Source: Paenibacillus caseinilyticus (GTDB lineage Bacteria > Bacillota > Bacilli > Paenibacillales > NBRC-103111). From it: DNA of 64,000 nucleotides. This document shows, in pieces, positions 51,800-60,532 of this stretch. Each line of letters opens with the position of its first letter. The stretch's first letter is position 1. The position numbers and the translations under genes were made by a program. The stretch lies in NCBI RefSeq assembly GCF_027533645.1, contig NZ_JAQAGY010000018.1, forward strand, positions 1 to 64,000, read 5' to 3'. The notes beneath the pieces were generated by a model that worked only from the letters and a program-made list of their open reading frames with translations, made no database searches and was not told the origin of the DNA.

Positions 51800-53677
51800 A
51801 TGTGCGGGATCACCGGCGTGATGTATTTTGAGGACCGCGTACCGTCCCCGTCCCTGCTGAAGAGCATGACCGATTGTATCGAGCACCGGGGACCGGACGA
51901 TATCGGATTTTGGAGCGAGAGCCGCATCGGGCTGGGGTTTCGCCGCCTGTCCATCATTGATCTGAAGGAAGGACACCAACCGCTGGCCAACGAGGACGAC
52001 ACGGTATGGATCGCTTTCAACGGCGAGATTTATAACTATAAACATTTGAGGGACACGCTGCAGGCAAAGGGACACCAGTTCAAAACCCACAGCGACACCG
52101 AGGTTATTGTACATATGTACGAGGAATACGGCGAGGATTGCGTGAAGCAGCTGCGCGGGATGTTCGGGTTCGTCATCTGGGATCAGCGCAAGAAGCGACT
52201 CTTCGGGGCACGGGACCACTTCGGGATCAAGCCGTTCTATTACCGCAAAGACGGCAGCCGGTTCCTGTTCGGCTCCGAGATCAAGAGCATCTTGGCCGCC
52301 GGCGTGGAGCGTACGATCCACACCGAGAGCCTGCTCAACTATCTCACGTTCCAATACGTGCCGGAGCCGACCACGATGTTCGAGGGCATCTTCAAGCTGC
52401 CGCCGGGCCACAGCATCACGGTGACGGCAGACGGGGACATGAAGATCCGCCAGTACTGGGACTCCATGCTGGAGCCGCAGGAGCAGCAGTCGCTGGAGTC
52501 GTGCATTGAGCAGATCCGCGAGAAGCTGCAAGACTCCGTCGTCCACCACATGCAGAGCGATGTGGAGCGGGGCTGCTTCCTCTCCAGCGGGATCGATTCT
52601 ACAGCCATCGCCGCCCACATGAGACGCATCGAGCCGATCCGCACCTTCTCCGTCGGTTTTGAAGGGGCGAACAACGAGACGATCATCGCCCGGCAGACCG
52701 CCCAGGCGCTGGGAACCGAGCACTATGAGAAGGTGATCACGCAGGAGGACTACTTCGCCACGTTGCCGAAGGCGGTCTGGCACCAGGATGAGCCGGTGGC
52801 CGATCCGTCGGCGATCGCCCTCTACCATGTGGCGCAGCTGGCGCGCCAGCAAGTGACGGTCGTCCTCTCGGGAGAAGGGGCGGACGAGCTGTTCGGCGGC
52901 TACCGCATCTACAACGAGCCGAATTCGCTGGCGCCGATCGAGCGGATGCCTTTTGCGGTGAAGCGCATGCTGAACGCACTGGCCCGGCTTCTGCCGGAAG
53001 GCGTCAAAGGCCGGAATTACCTGCTGCGGGGCACCACGCCGCTTGAGCAGCGTTTCCTCGGCAACGCCAAGATTTTCAGCGAGGATATGAAGGCGGAGCT
53101 GGTTCGCGTCGACCGCGATATGCTTCGCAGCTACAAGAATCCCGTGGAGATTGCCAAGACCTTCTACGACAAGAGTAAGCATCTGGATCCGGTATCCCGT
53201 ATGCAGTATATTGACATGAACCTGTGGATGCCTGGCGATATTCTCATGAAAGCCGACAAAATGACCATGGCGCATTCGATCGAACTGCGTGTGCCGTTCC
53301 TGGACGTGGAACTCTACGAAGTATCCCGCCGAATCCCGGCGAAATATCGGATTGCCGGGGGGACGACCAAGTATGTGTTCCGCAAGGCGATGGAAGGCAT
53401 CATCCCGGACAACATCCTGAACCGGCCGAAGCTCGGGTTCCCCGTGCCAATGCGCGATTGGATGAAAGGGCCGCAGGGGAATATCATCATGGAGCAGATC
53501 GCAGGCAGCGGCATTGAGGACTACATCCGCATGGATACCGTCCGGAACATGCTGTCCGCCCACCGCAGCGGCCATGGCGATTATGCCCGCCGCATCTGGA
53601 CAGTCTACATGTTTGCCCTCTGGCACAACACCTACATGGAGGAACTGCCGAGCCCTTCCCTCGCTCATGCTCAGTAG
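51800..53677 (+). CDS. asnB: Asparagine synthetase, glutamine-hydrolysing
   Basis: 625 residues. The N-terminal class II glutaminase begins MCGITGVMYF, so Cys2 becomes the nucleophile; LSIIDLKEGHQPL and YNGEIYN-like FNGEIYNYKHLR bind glutamine. The C-terminal synthetase (about 225-600) carries the ATP loop SSGIDS at 262-267 and GEGADELFGGY. It makes asparagine from aspartate, glutamine and ATP. The ATG at 51800 follows GAGGAGG. Bacillus has several AsnB-type enzymes (AsnB, AsnH, AsnO); which one this is cannot be decided here. Confidence 0.95.
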   Translation: MCGITGVMYFEDRVPSPSLLKSMTDCIEHRGPDDIGFWSESRIGLGFRRLSIIDLKEGHQPLANEDDTVWIAFNGEIYNYKHLRDTLQAKGHQFKTHSDTEVIVHMYEEYGEDCVKQLRGMFGFVIWDQRKKRLFGARDHFGIKPFYYRKDGSRFLFGSEIKSILAAGVERTIHTESLLNYLTFQYVPEPTTMFEGIFKLPPGHSITVTADGDMKIRQYWDSMLEPQEQQSLESCIEQIREKLQDSVVHHMQSDVERGCFLSSGIDSTAIAAHMRRIEPIRTFSVGFEGANNETIIARQTAQALGTEHYEKVITQEDYFATLPKAVWHQDEPVADPSAIALYHVAQLARQQVTVVLSGEGADELFGGYRIYNEPNSLAPIERMPFAVKRMLNALARLLPEGVKGRNYLLRGTTPLEQRFLGNAKIFSEDMKAELVRVDRDMLRSYKNPVEIAKTFYDKSKHLDPVSRMQYIDMNLWMPGDILMKADKMTMAHSIELRVPFLDVELYEVSRRIPAKYRIAGGTTKYVFRKAMEGIIPDNILNRPKLGFPVPMRDWMKGPQGNIIMEQIAGSGIEDYIRMDTVRNMLSAHRSGHGDYARRIWTVYMFALWHNTYMEELPSPSLAHAQ

Positions 53678-53861
53678 ACGGCAGCCTCACCTTCCGACCG
53701 GCCTGTCCGCCTAGCGGCGGCAGCGCCGGTCAGTTTGGCGTACGGGCGGCTGACGCACCAATAAATAGAATCGGAGTCCGCCGGCTAAGGGGCCTGGAAG
53801 GGGGCTGCCAAGCTCCCCTCCCGCGCCCTGACCGCCGGGCTTCTCTTATGGAGGAAGCCCC

Positions 53862-54605
53862 ATGCAACGTTATAAACTTATTGCGCTAGACCTCGACGGC
53901 ACCCTGCTGACCGACGACAAGAGCATCTCCGCGGAGAACCGGGCCGCGATCCTCGAAGCGACAGACCGGGGCGTAACCGTCGCCTTCTCCACCGGCCGGG
54001 GCATTCAGAATGCGCTGCCGTATGTGGAAGAGCTCGGCTTGAAGTCGCCAATCGTGACCGTCAACGGGAGCGAAATCTGGAAAGCCCCGGGGGTGCTGCA
54101 CCAGCGCCATCTGCTCGATCGTGTACTGCTCCGGCGGATGCACCAGCTCTCGGTGCAGTATGATACGTGGTTCTGGGCCTACAGCGTCGGCGACATTTAC
54201 AACAAGGACCGCTGGGCTACGGAGACGGAGATTGAAGAGAACGAGTGGCTGAAATTCGGCTACTACATCGAGAATGCCGAAGTGCTCGAAGTCATCCGCA
54301 AGGAAATCGAAAGCTGGGATCTCCTGGAAATTACGAATTCCCATCCGTTCAACATGGAATTGAATCCGAAGGGGATCAGCAAGGCGAGCGGGCTCGAGCA
54401 GGTATGCGGCATGCTCGGCATTACTATGAACGAAGTGATCGCTATGGGTGACAGCCTCAACGATGTGGCGATGATCCGCGCGGCGGGCTTGGGCGTGGCC
54501 ATGGGCAATGCCCAGGAAGAAGTGAAGGCGCTGGCCGACACGGTCACGGTAACCAATGAAGAACACGGCGTGGCGCGCATTATCAGGGAGTATGTATTAA
54601 CCTAA
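53862..54605 (+). CDS. Cof-type HAD phosphatase
   Basis: 247 residues with ALDLDGTLL at residues 8-16 (catalytic Asp pair), FSTGRG (motif II), the C2B cap, NPKGISKASGLEQV (motif III Lys) and AMGDSLNDVAMIRAAGLGVAMGNA (motif IV). Such enzymes dephosphorylate sugar phosphates, FMN or PLP in the cytoplasm. GGAGG lies 7 bases before the ATG. The DUF456 gene follows after 40 bp. Confidence 0.93.
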   Translation: MQRYKLIALDLDGTLLTDDKSISAENRAAILEATDRGVTVAFSTGRGIQNALPYVEELGLKSPIVTVNGSEIWKAPGVLHQRHLLDRVLLRRMHQLSVQYDTWFWAYSVGDIYNKDRWATETEIEENEWLKFGYYIENAEVLEVIRKEIESWDLLEITNSHPFNMELNPKGISKASGLEQVCGMLGITMNEVIAMGDSLNDVAMIRAAGLGVAMGNAQEEVKALADTVTVTNEEHGVARIIREYVLT

Positions 54606-54645
54606 AATCGAACTGGAGTAGCACAGAAGAAGGGGGAATCAGCAA

Positions 54646-55128
54646 ATGACCATTGCTGCTTGGACCATTATCGTTCTGTTGTTTGCGGTGGGCATGGCGG
54701 GAGCCGTGTACCCGATCCTGCCGGGAGCCCTGGCCATCTATGCCGCTTTCTTCGTCTATGGCTTCATGATCGGCTGGGAGCCATTCGGCTGGTGGTTCTG
54801 GATCGCGCAGACGACGCTGGTAGCGGTCTTGATGGTCGCCGATTATGCAGTGAACGCAGTCGGCGTGAAGAAGTTCGGGGGCAAGCGGGCCTCGGTCATC
54901 GGCAGTACCATCGGGCTGATCGTAGGGCCGTTCCTTATTCCAGTGGCGGGGCTGCTCATTGGCCCGTTCCTCGGAGCGGTCATCGGGGAGCTCGTGACGG
55001 GCACCGAGATGAAGCAGGCCGTACGCGCAGGCGTCGGCGCGCTCGTCGGTTTTTTCTCCGGTCTCGTGACCAAGGTACTCCTGCAAGGACTGATGATCGT
55101 CCTGTTTGTTGTCTGGCTGGTTTTTTAA
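54646..55128 (+). CDS. DUF456 membrane protein
   Basis: 160 residues, four to five membrane segments with many Gly residues: VGMAGAVYPILPGALAIYAAFFVYG, KRASVIGSTIGLIVGPFLIPVAGLLIGPFLGAVIGELV and AGVGALVGFFSGLVTKVLLQGLMIVLFVVWLVF. This is the standard DUF456 pattern; function unknown. The Gly-rich centre suggests packed helices. GGGGG lies 9 bases before the ATG. Confidence 0.9.
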   Translation: MTIAAWTIIVLLFAVGMAGAVYPILPGALAIYAAFFVYGFMIGWEPFGWWFWIAQTTLVAVLMVADYAVNAVGVKKFGGKRASVIGSTIGLIVGPFLIPVAGLLIGPFLGAVIGELVTGTEMKQAVRAGVGALVGFFSGLVTKVLLQGLMIVLFVVWLVF

Positions 55129-55289
55129 TACAAATGTAATAAGTATGGATATCGCGCCGCTTCTACCGTTTCGCACGTTCTTGGCAGACGTACAGCATCC
55201 CTCAAAAATGGCGAGGGCTGGCGTTTACCGTGGGTTCGGCAGGATCCAAGTGATGGAAGGAAGCGGTCCATGGGGAAGAAGGGAACCTT

Positions 55290-56960
55290 GTGTCATCATC
55301 TAAAGATTCGTTAGTGAAAGGAACGCTGATCCTGTCCCTGGCTGCCCTCGTGGCCAGGGCGCTTGGCGTGATTCAGCGGATTCCGCTCGTCGCGCTGCTT
55401 ACTATGGCGGGAATGGCCCCGTTCGGGGTTGCGTTCAATCTCTATTCCGTGCTTCTTGTGGTGGCTACGGCGGGCATCCCGAGCGCACTCAGCAAAATGA
55501 TCTCCGAGCGGACCGCCCTCGGCCGGTATGCCGAAGCCGACCGGATCTACAAGGCGGCGCTGCAGTTCGCGGTGGGAGCGGGTATTGTCATGGCCCTCAT
55601 TCTATGGTTCGTAGCCCCCGCGTTCGCGGCAAGCAGCGAGCAGCCGAAGGCCGTGATGGCCATTCGGGCCATTGCCCCGGCGCTGCTCTTGTTCCCCGTC
55701 ATCGCGATCATGCGGGGCTACTTCCAGGGCCGCCGGATGATGGCACCGAACGGGATCTCGCAGGTGATCGAGCAGATCTTCCGCGTCGTCACTTCCGTGG
55801 CGCTGGCTTACCTGCTGCTCGGTCGCGGCCTGGAGTATGCCGTCGCCGGCGCTTCGTTCGGCGGTGTCGTCGGCGGCGTGGCCGCTCTGGCGGTCATGCT
55901 GTACTACGGCCGCAAGCTCCGGAGACAGGATCAGCAGGAGAGGGACGGCAGTCCTGTGCCGCCGGAGCAGAAGGCTGCCGCGGCCGCACTGACCGCGGGT
56001 TCGGTCTACAGGCAGTTGTTCCGTCTGTCCGTGCCGATCGTGATCTTCTCGGTCACCGTGACACTGGTGTATCTGATCGATTCGTGGCTGGCTACTCCGC
56101 TGCTCAAGGAAGCGATGGGCGTGGAGGATGCCGGCCGGGTGCTCGGGATTCTGACCGGTCAGGCCCAATCGCTGGCCGGCATTCCGATCATTCTGGCCGT
56201 GGCGCTCAGCCAGTCGGTCGTACCGATCATTTCGTCGGCCTTCGCGCAGAACGACATGAAGCAGGTGTCGGAGCAGACAGGTAAAGTGCTGCAGCTGTCG
56301 ATTCTGACCGGACTGCCCGTCGTTCTTGTGATCGCGCTGGCCGCCCGGCCGTTGAACTTCTTCATCTTCGAGAACGAAGCAGGGACGCTGATCGACGATA
56401 GGTTTGCGCCGGGTGTGATCGCGGCACTTACGATCACCGCGATCTTCCAGATCGTGATGCAGACCTCCGGAGCCGTCCTCATGGGGATGGGGCGGATGAA
56501 GCCGCTGATGGCCGGCGTCGGCATCGGGATCGCGGTCAAGCTGGCGGCCAGCTTCTTCCTGGCCCCGCTGCTGGGCATCTACGGCCTGGTCGCTGCTACC
56601 GCACTCTGCTTCATCGTGATGGCCGCAATCAACCTCAGCGTACTTCGCGGGGCGGTAGCTTACCGGGTGTTCTCGCCGCAGCGCTGGATGGGCCTTGTTG
56701 TCTCCACAGCGGCTGTCGCCGGTGTCGGTATCGCGCTCGACGTCTTCTGCCGGGATAACCTGAATCCCTTCGGCATCCTGCGGGCGGACAGCTTCCTGCA
56801 GGCTGCGGTCGTCTGCGCTGTCACTGGCACGGCCTACATCCTGCTGCTGTTCCTGACGCGCGTCATGACGCTGCAGGATCTGGACCGCATGCCGGGGCCG
56901 CTGCGCAAGCTGGCGAAGCCGCTTCAGCGCCGGTTCGGCCGGGCCGGGCAGAACGGTTGA
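55290..56960 (+). CDS. Polysaccharide/lipid II flippase of the MOP superfamily (YtgP/SpoVB-like)
   Basis: A 556-residue protein with about 14 membrane segments. The N-terminus LVKGTLILSLAALVARALGVIQRIPL, ATAGIPSALSKMISERTALGRY and MRGYFQGRRMMAPNGISQVIEQIFR are the hallmarks of the YtgP (MurJ-like)/SpoVB group. Members flip lipid-linked peptidoglycan precursors or take part in spore cortex formation. The start is GTG 55290 with AAGGGAA upstream. Which of the two roles applies cannot be decided from sequence alone. Confidence 0.88.
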   Translation: MSSSKDSLVKGTLILSLAALVARALGVIQRIPLVALLTMAGMAPFGVAFNLYSVLLVVATAGIPSALSKMISERTALGRYAEADRIYKAALQFAVGAGIVMALILWFVAPAFAASSEQPKAVMAIRAIAPALLLFPVIAIMRGYFQGRRMMAPNGISQVIEQIFRVVTSVALAYLLLGRGLEYAVAGASFGGVVGGVAALAVMLYYGRKLRRQDQQERDGSPVPPEQKAAAAALTAGSVYRQLFRLSVPIVIFSVTVTLVYLIDSWLATPLLKEAMGVEDAGRVLGILTGQAQSLAGIPIILAVALSQSVVPIISSAFAQNDMKQVSEQTGKVLQLSILTGLPVVLVIALAARPLNFFIFENEAGTLIDDRFAPGVIAALTITAIFQIVMQTSGAVLMGMGRMKPLMAGVGIGIAVKLAASFFLAPLLGIYGLVAATALCFIVMAAINLSVLRGAVAYRVFSPQRWMGLVVSTAAVAGVGIALDVFCRDNLNPFGILRADSFLQAAVVCAVTGTAYILLLFLTRVMTLQDLDRMPGPLRKLAKPLQRRFGRAGQNG

Positions 56961-57135
56961 CGGCAGCCGCGGTGCCCGGAACCGTATCAAGGCGGGGCGT
57001 TTACATATAGGGCAGCGCATCGTGTCTTAGTTCAGCGACATGCCGGGAGGCGCGATGCTTATGCTCAGGGCCTTGAGATATGCCATGGCAGTGGCAGAAG
57101 AACCGGCCTCCACTAACTACATGCTCATAAGCAAA

Positions 57136-57182
57136 GAGCCCTGAACCGGCTCCTCTACGGAGGAAACGGTTCAGGGCTCTTT
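57136..57182 (+). terminator. Terminator
   Basis: AGAGCCCTGAACCG/CGGTTCAGGGCTCT, a perfect 14-bp stem, about 175 bp after the flippase gene. Confidence 0.8.
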
Positions 57183-57215
57183 CGTGCAGCAAGTCCAATG
57201 GTTATCGCTTGGCTC

Positions 57216-57312
57216 ATACGGCTTCACACGTTCCAGGCCACACCTGGGCCATCCTTCAAGGACGGCCCAGGTGTGGCCTGGAACGTATCTCATTGCAAAG
57301 TAGAAGCCGTAT
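57216..57312. repeat. Double nested inverted repeat
   Basis: Inner perfect 22-base arms at 57229-57250 and 57264-57285 are separated by 13 bases that themselves pair (CCTT C AAGG). Outer 10-base arms ATACGGCTTC (57216-57225) and GAAGCCGTAT (57303-57312) surround them. No T tract follows. It lies in a 458-bp gene-free gap between the flippase and the secreted protein gene. Confidence 0.9.
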
Positions 57313-57418
57313 AGCCGCCGCCGCCGGTCTCGAACCTCGGGACCGGCGGCCTGCCATCCGGTTTGTGATGCCGGACGGTCATAGAGCAAGCTGCCGTGTG
57401 CGTACAGGTAGACATTCC

Positions 57419-59008
57419 TTATGGCAGCGGCGTGGCCGGTACGTTCGCGATTGTCACCGCTTCAGTGAACTTCGCGGAGCCGTTCTGCCGCAGACGCAGG
57501 CTGCCCGCGCCCGAAGCGCTCGGGTTGATCTGTACGTTCACGATCTTCTCGGCATGTCCGGCGGCATCCGCCGTCACCGAGAAGGTGGCGCTGTAGCCGT
57601 AGGAGGAAGGCCAAGTGCCGCTGCTGTTCTGCACTTTGGCTACCTGGGTGCCGGAGCTCGTGTAGATGCCGAGATCGTACCCGGAGACGGTGCTGCCGGG
57701 CGTCAGGCCGTTCAGGACGACCTTGATCTGGAATACGGCGTTGTTCGGGAGCTGCGCTTGATGAACGAACCCGTAGGCTGCCGTAGGCGTTCCACCGCCG
57801 CCGCCCGGTGTAGTGCCGGCGCCGTAGGAGCCTGCTTTGAACGTTGACGGGTCCCACCATTTGTAGCCCGCTGCCGGTGTCGCCCAAGGCTCAGCCTGCG
57901 GTTCCGTGGATGCGGATGGCTGCTCCCAGCTGTAGAGTGCGGTCGGCTGGTCGAGCGTAAGGCCCGGAACCTGGCTCAGCGATGTGTAGTTTTCTTTGGC
58001 CGCCAGCCAGTTCACGATATTGACGAGCAGCGTGCCGTCGTTCTGTTCCTTGAAGCCGTCATACGTCGTCTTCGACGCGCCTGTTTCTTCGCGCTTGTAC
58101 TTCGGCGTCGCATCTTCCACTGGCGAGGAATCGCCGATGAAAGCGGCCTTGCCTCCGCCTACCTTCGCCACAGCGGCGTAAGGGCCTTCGGCTTTGCCTC
58201 CGCCGTTGTACACGCCTTGGTCTACGGCATTGCTCCACTTGGCCGTGGTCGACGGCAGATACACGATGCCCTTGGCTTTGTTCCCGTCCGTGATGGCAAG
58301 GGTCGAGCCCGCATGCATGGCAACCGTGGAGACGCCGGTTGTAATCCCGAACGCCTGCGACGGGGCGACGATCGAGTTGGCGGTTACGTCGCCGATGGCG
58401 TTGTAGCGGAACCGCACCCCGAAGTTCGATGACAGCCAGTCGGAGCTGGCTACGCCCTGCATAGCGGCAGAAGAGGCTTCCTCGCTGCTCATGCCCTTGG
58501 CCGGATTCGTCCATGCCCCGCGGCGGTAGCCGTTGAACACTTCCGACGCGTCCCAGCGGTTCTTATTGCGGTCCGCATTGTAATGGTCGGAGACGAAGAA
58601 GAGCGAACCGCCGCCCTGCACATACTGCAGCAGCGCCGCTTGTTCGGAGGTTTTATACGGAATGTTCGCTTCGCCGAGCACCACCACATCGTAGCCGGTC
58701 AAGTCGCCGGCAACCAGAGGCGTTGTTTTGCGCAGCTCCTTCACGTAATAGCCCTTGCCTGCCAGCGCATTCGCAAAATCGGAGAACCCGCCGTCGATCA
58801 CCCAGTCCGCCGCGCCGGCCGTCTGGCCGTGCGTATTGTCGAAGAGCACCTTCTTGCCGTTCGGGCTTGCGGGGTTCAGCACGGGAGCCGGATCGTTCGG
58901 CCCTTCGGCCAGAGCTGCCGCAGGCAGCGATACGGCAGCGGCCAGACCGCCTGCCATCATCCATCCGCTAATTCGGCGCAGCAGTTTTCTCGTGTTCTTC
59001 CAATTCAA
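57419..59008 (-). CDS. Large secreted protein with N-terminal GATase-like (DUF4350-like) domain
   Basis: 529 residues from TTG 59008, which has GGGAGG 9 bases upstream; an ATG at 59029 gives 7 more residues but lacks a proper site. Signal peptide to about residue 35 (SLPAAALA). The next 270 residues (KVLFDNTHGQTAGAADWVIDGGFSDFANAL, DVVVLGEANIPY, SLFFVSDHYNADRNKNRWDASEVFNGY, GKAAFIGDSSPVED) look like a glutamine-amidotransferase-like beta/alpha fold used in DUF4350 proteins. A Gly/Pro linker (TPGGGGGTP) leads to a C-terminal beta domain (about 435-529). Function unknown; extracellular binding or hydrolysis is likely. Confidence 0.8.
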   Translation of the reverse strand: MNWKNTRKLLRRISGWMMAGGLAAAVSLPAAALAEGPNDPAPVLNPASPNGKKVLFDNTHGQTAGAADWVIDGGFSDFANALAGKGYYVKELRKTTPLVAGDLTGYDVVVLGEANIPYKTSEQAALLQYVQGGGSLFFVSDHYNADRNKNRWDASEVFNGYRRGAWTNPAKGMSSEEASSAAMQGVASSDWLSSNFGVRFRYNAIGDVTANSIVAPSQAFGITTGVSTVAMHAGSTLAITDGNKAKGIVYLPSTTAKWSNAVDQGVYNGGGKAEGPYAAVAKVGGGKAAFIGDSSPVEDATPKYKREETGASKTTYDGFKEQNDGTLLVNIVNWLAAKENYTSLSQVPGLTLDQPTALYSWEQPSASTEPQAEPWATPAAGYKWWDPSTFKAGSYGAGTTPGGGGGTPTAAYGFVHQAQLPNNAVFQIKVVLNGLTPGSTVSGYDLGIYTSSGTQVAKVQNSSGTWPSSYGYSATFSVTADAAGHAEKIVNVQINPSASGAGSLRLRQNGSAKFTEAVTIANVPATPLP

Positions 59009-59132
59009 CGTTATCTTCCTCCCAGTCATTCCTAAATTTGAGTATTTACGTCAGGAATACCCTCTTTCTTCATCGTACCACAAAGGGGTGGGACATGGTT
59101 TTAATCTTTTATAAAGGTCTTAGTTCCTCGCT

Positions 59133-60401
59133 TCATTCCAGCAGGTCTCCGGCCAATACCGCGAGTTCGATTCGTCCGAGGCCCGTGCCGTAGGCTTGGG
59201 TCATCTCGAAGGATGACGGAGGCTCGACTGTCCGGAAGTAAGCGAGCACCTCCTCGGTACGGAACCAATCGCCGGGCTCGGACGGGGCTATAGGGCGGTC
59301 GCTCCAGGCAGACTGCAGCGAGGGACTGTACAGCGGAAGAGCGCCGGGCCGCAGCCGGCAGCCGTCCAGCCGTTCCTTCAATTCGCCGCGGGGGATGCGA
59401 GGCCCTTGTCTCTTGGGAGCGAACAAGTGGGGCCAGAAGTCGGCACGCGATCCTGTATGCCTGCTTCCGGAGACGAAGCGCAGCACGCCTTGATGCACGG
59501 CCGGCAGACCGAACAGAATACCGTATAGTTTTTTGCCGACTTCGATACGTTCTTTCTTGCTGCTGAAGTCTTCCACGGTCACCCCGGCGAGCCGGATCAG
59601 ACGGCCCTCCCGGTAAGGGAACACGACATGATTCAACTGCAGGAGGGATTGGGTATGAAAGAAGAGCGTGTCCAGCACGGTACGGCGGTAGAGGGGGTGG
59701 CGGACAACCCGGTCTTCGATATAATGCTGTTCGTTCACGATCAGGCCGATGGTCAGCGGCACAGACCTGCGGTCTTCCCAGAACTGCTCCCAGACTCCGC
59801 ACATAAAACGCGATACGCCCAAGAGCGGCAGCAGGTGGAACAGCGGACGCCGCTGCCGTAGGCTCTCCTCGTAGAGCAGCAGCTGGGCGTACGCGTCCCG
59901 GAAAATAAGGGCATTGGCCCGTTCCAGGAACGCGAATACATTCCGGCGCTGCTCCTCGCTAAGCAGATAGGGGAGCAGTTCGCCCTGCAGGTCCGTCATG
60001 CTCCATCCTCCGTTGCGGGAGACCATATGGGCCAGCAGGGCCCAGTGCAGTTCGGGATGCCGCGCATACATACGGCCGTAAGCTTCCGTCCTTGTGACAT
60101 TGTTGCGGTTCCACCCTTGGCTCTCCCCGCGGATCCGGTCGATCAGGAGCCGGTCCTCCAGCCCTGCATAGGCGGGGCCTGGTTTCTTGGCCGGATTCGG
60201 CAGCGCCTTCAATCGCTGACCCAGCGCTTCTACAGCAGAGGAAGGCACCTCCAGAGAAAAGGAAGTATCGAGCAGCGCTTTTTCGTAGGCTCCGGTATGC
60301 AGCTTGGCTTTCACCCACACGACGGCTTCCTCCGGCCACTCCGCAAGCTTCTTCAGCAGGTCTTTACCGCTCCAGCGGTGATTGCCGATAGTCAATCTCA
60401 T
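59133..60401 (-). CDS. DUF2515 family protein (YppC-like)
   Basis: About 422 residues. The NNVTRTEAYGRMYARHPELHWALLAHMVSRNGGWSMTDLQGEL segment near residue 100 is the recognisable core of DUF2515 proteins such as Bacillus YppC, whose role is unknown. The protein is helical, basic and without a signal peptide. ATG 60401 is very close to AGGTGGG; a TTG two codons later (60395) has better spacing and may be the true start. It is transcribed away from the lipoprotein gene at 60533. Confidence 0.82.
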   Translation of the reverse strand: MRLTIGNHRWSGKDLLKKLAEWPEEAVVWVKAKLHTGAYEKALLDTSFSLEVPSSAVEALGQRLKALPNPAKKPGPAYAGLEDRLLIDRIRGESQGWNRNNVTRTEAYGRMYARHPELHWALLAHMVSRNGGWSMTDLQGELLPYLLSEEQRRNVFAFLERANALIFRDAYAQLLLYEESLRQRRPLFHLLPLLGVSRFMCGVWEQFWEDRRSVPLTIGLIVNEQHYIEDRVVRHPLYRRTVLDTLFFHTQSLLQLNHVVFPYREGRLIRLAGVTVEDFSSKKERIEVGKKLYGILFGLPAVHQGVLRFVSGSRHTGSRADFWPHLFAPKRQGPRIPRGELKERLDGCRLRPGALPLYSPSLQSAWSDRPIAPSEPGDWFRTEEVLAYFRTVEPPSSFEMTQAYGTGLGRIELAVLAGDLLE

Positions 60402-60532
60402 CCCACCTAAAGGTTTCTTTAGCTACAATTCGTATACATTTATGTATCAAAAGTGCAACGTTTTGGATTCCGGTGCGTACAAAGGGTTATGAAATTCTTT
60501 ACACATTATTCTTATGATTCCAGGAGGTTTGT

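Noticed and set aside
51737-53668. A 643-codon open frame antisense to asnB
   Set aside because: It is the shadow of the real asnB gene; low-complexity composition and no start signals.
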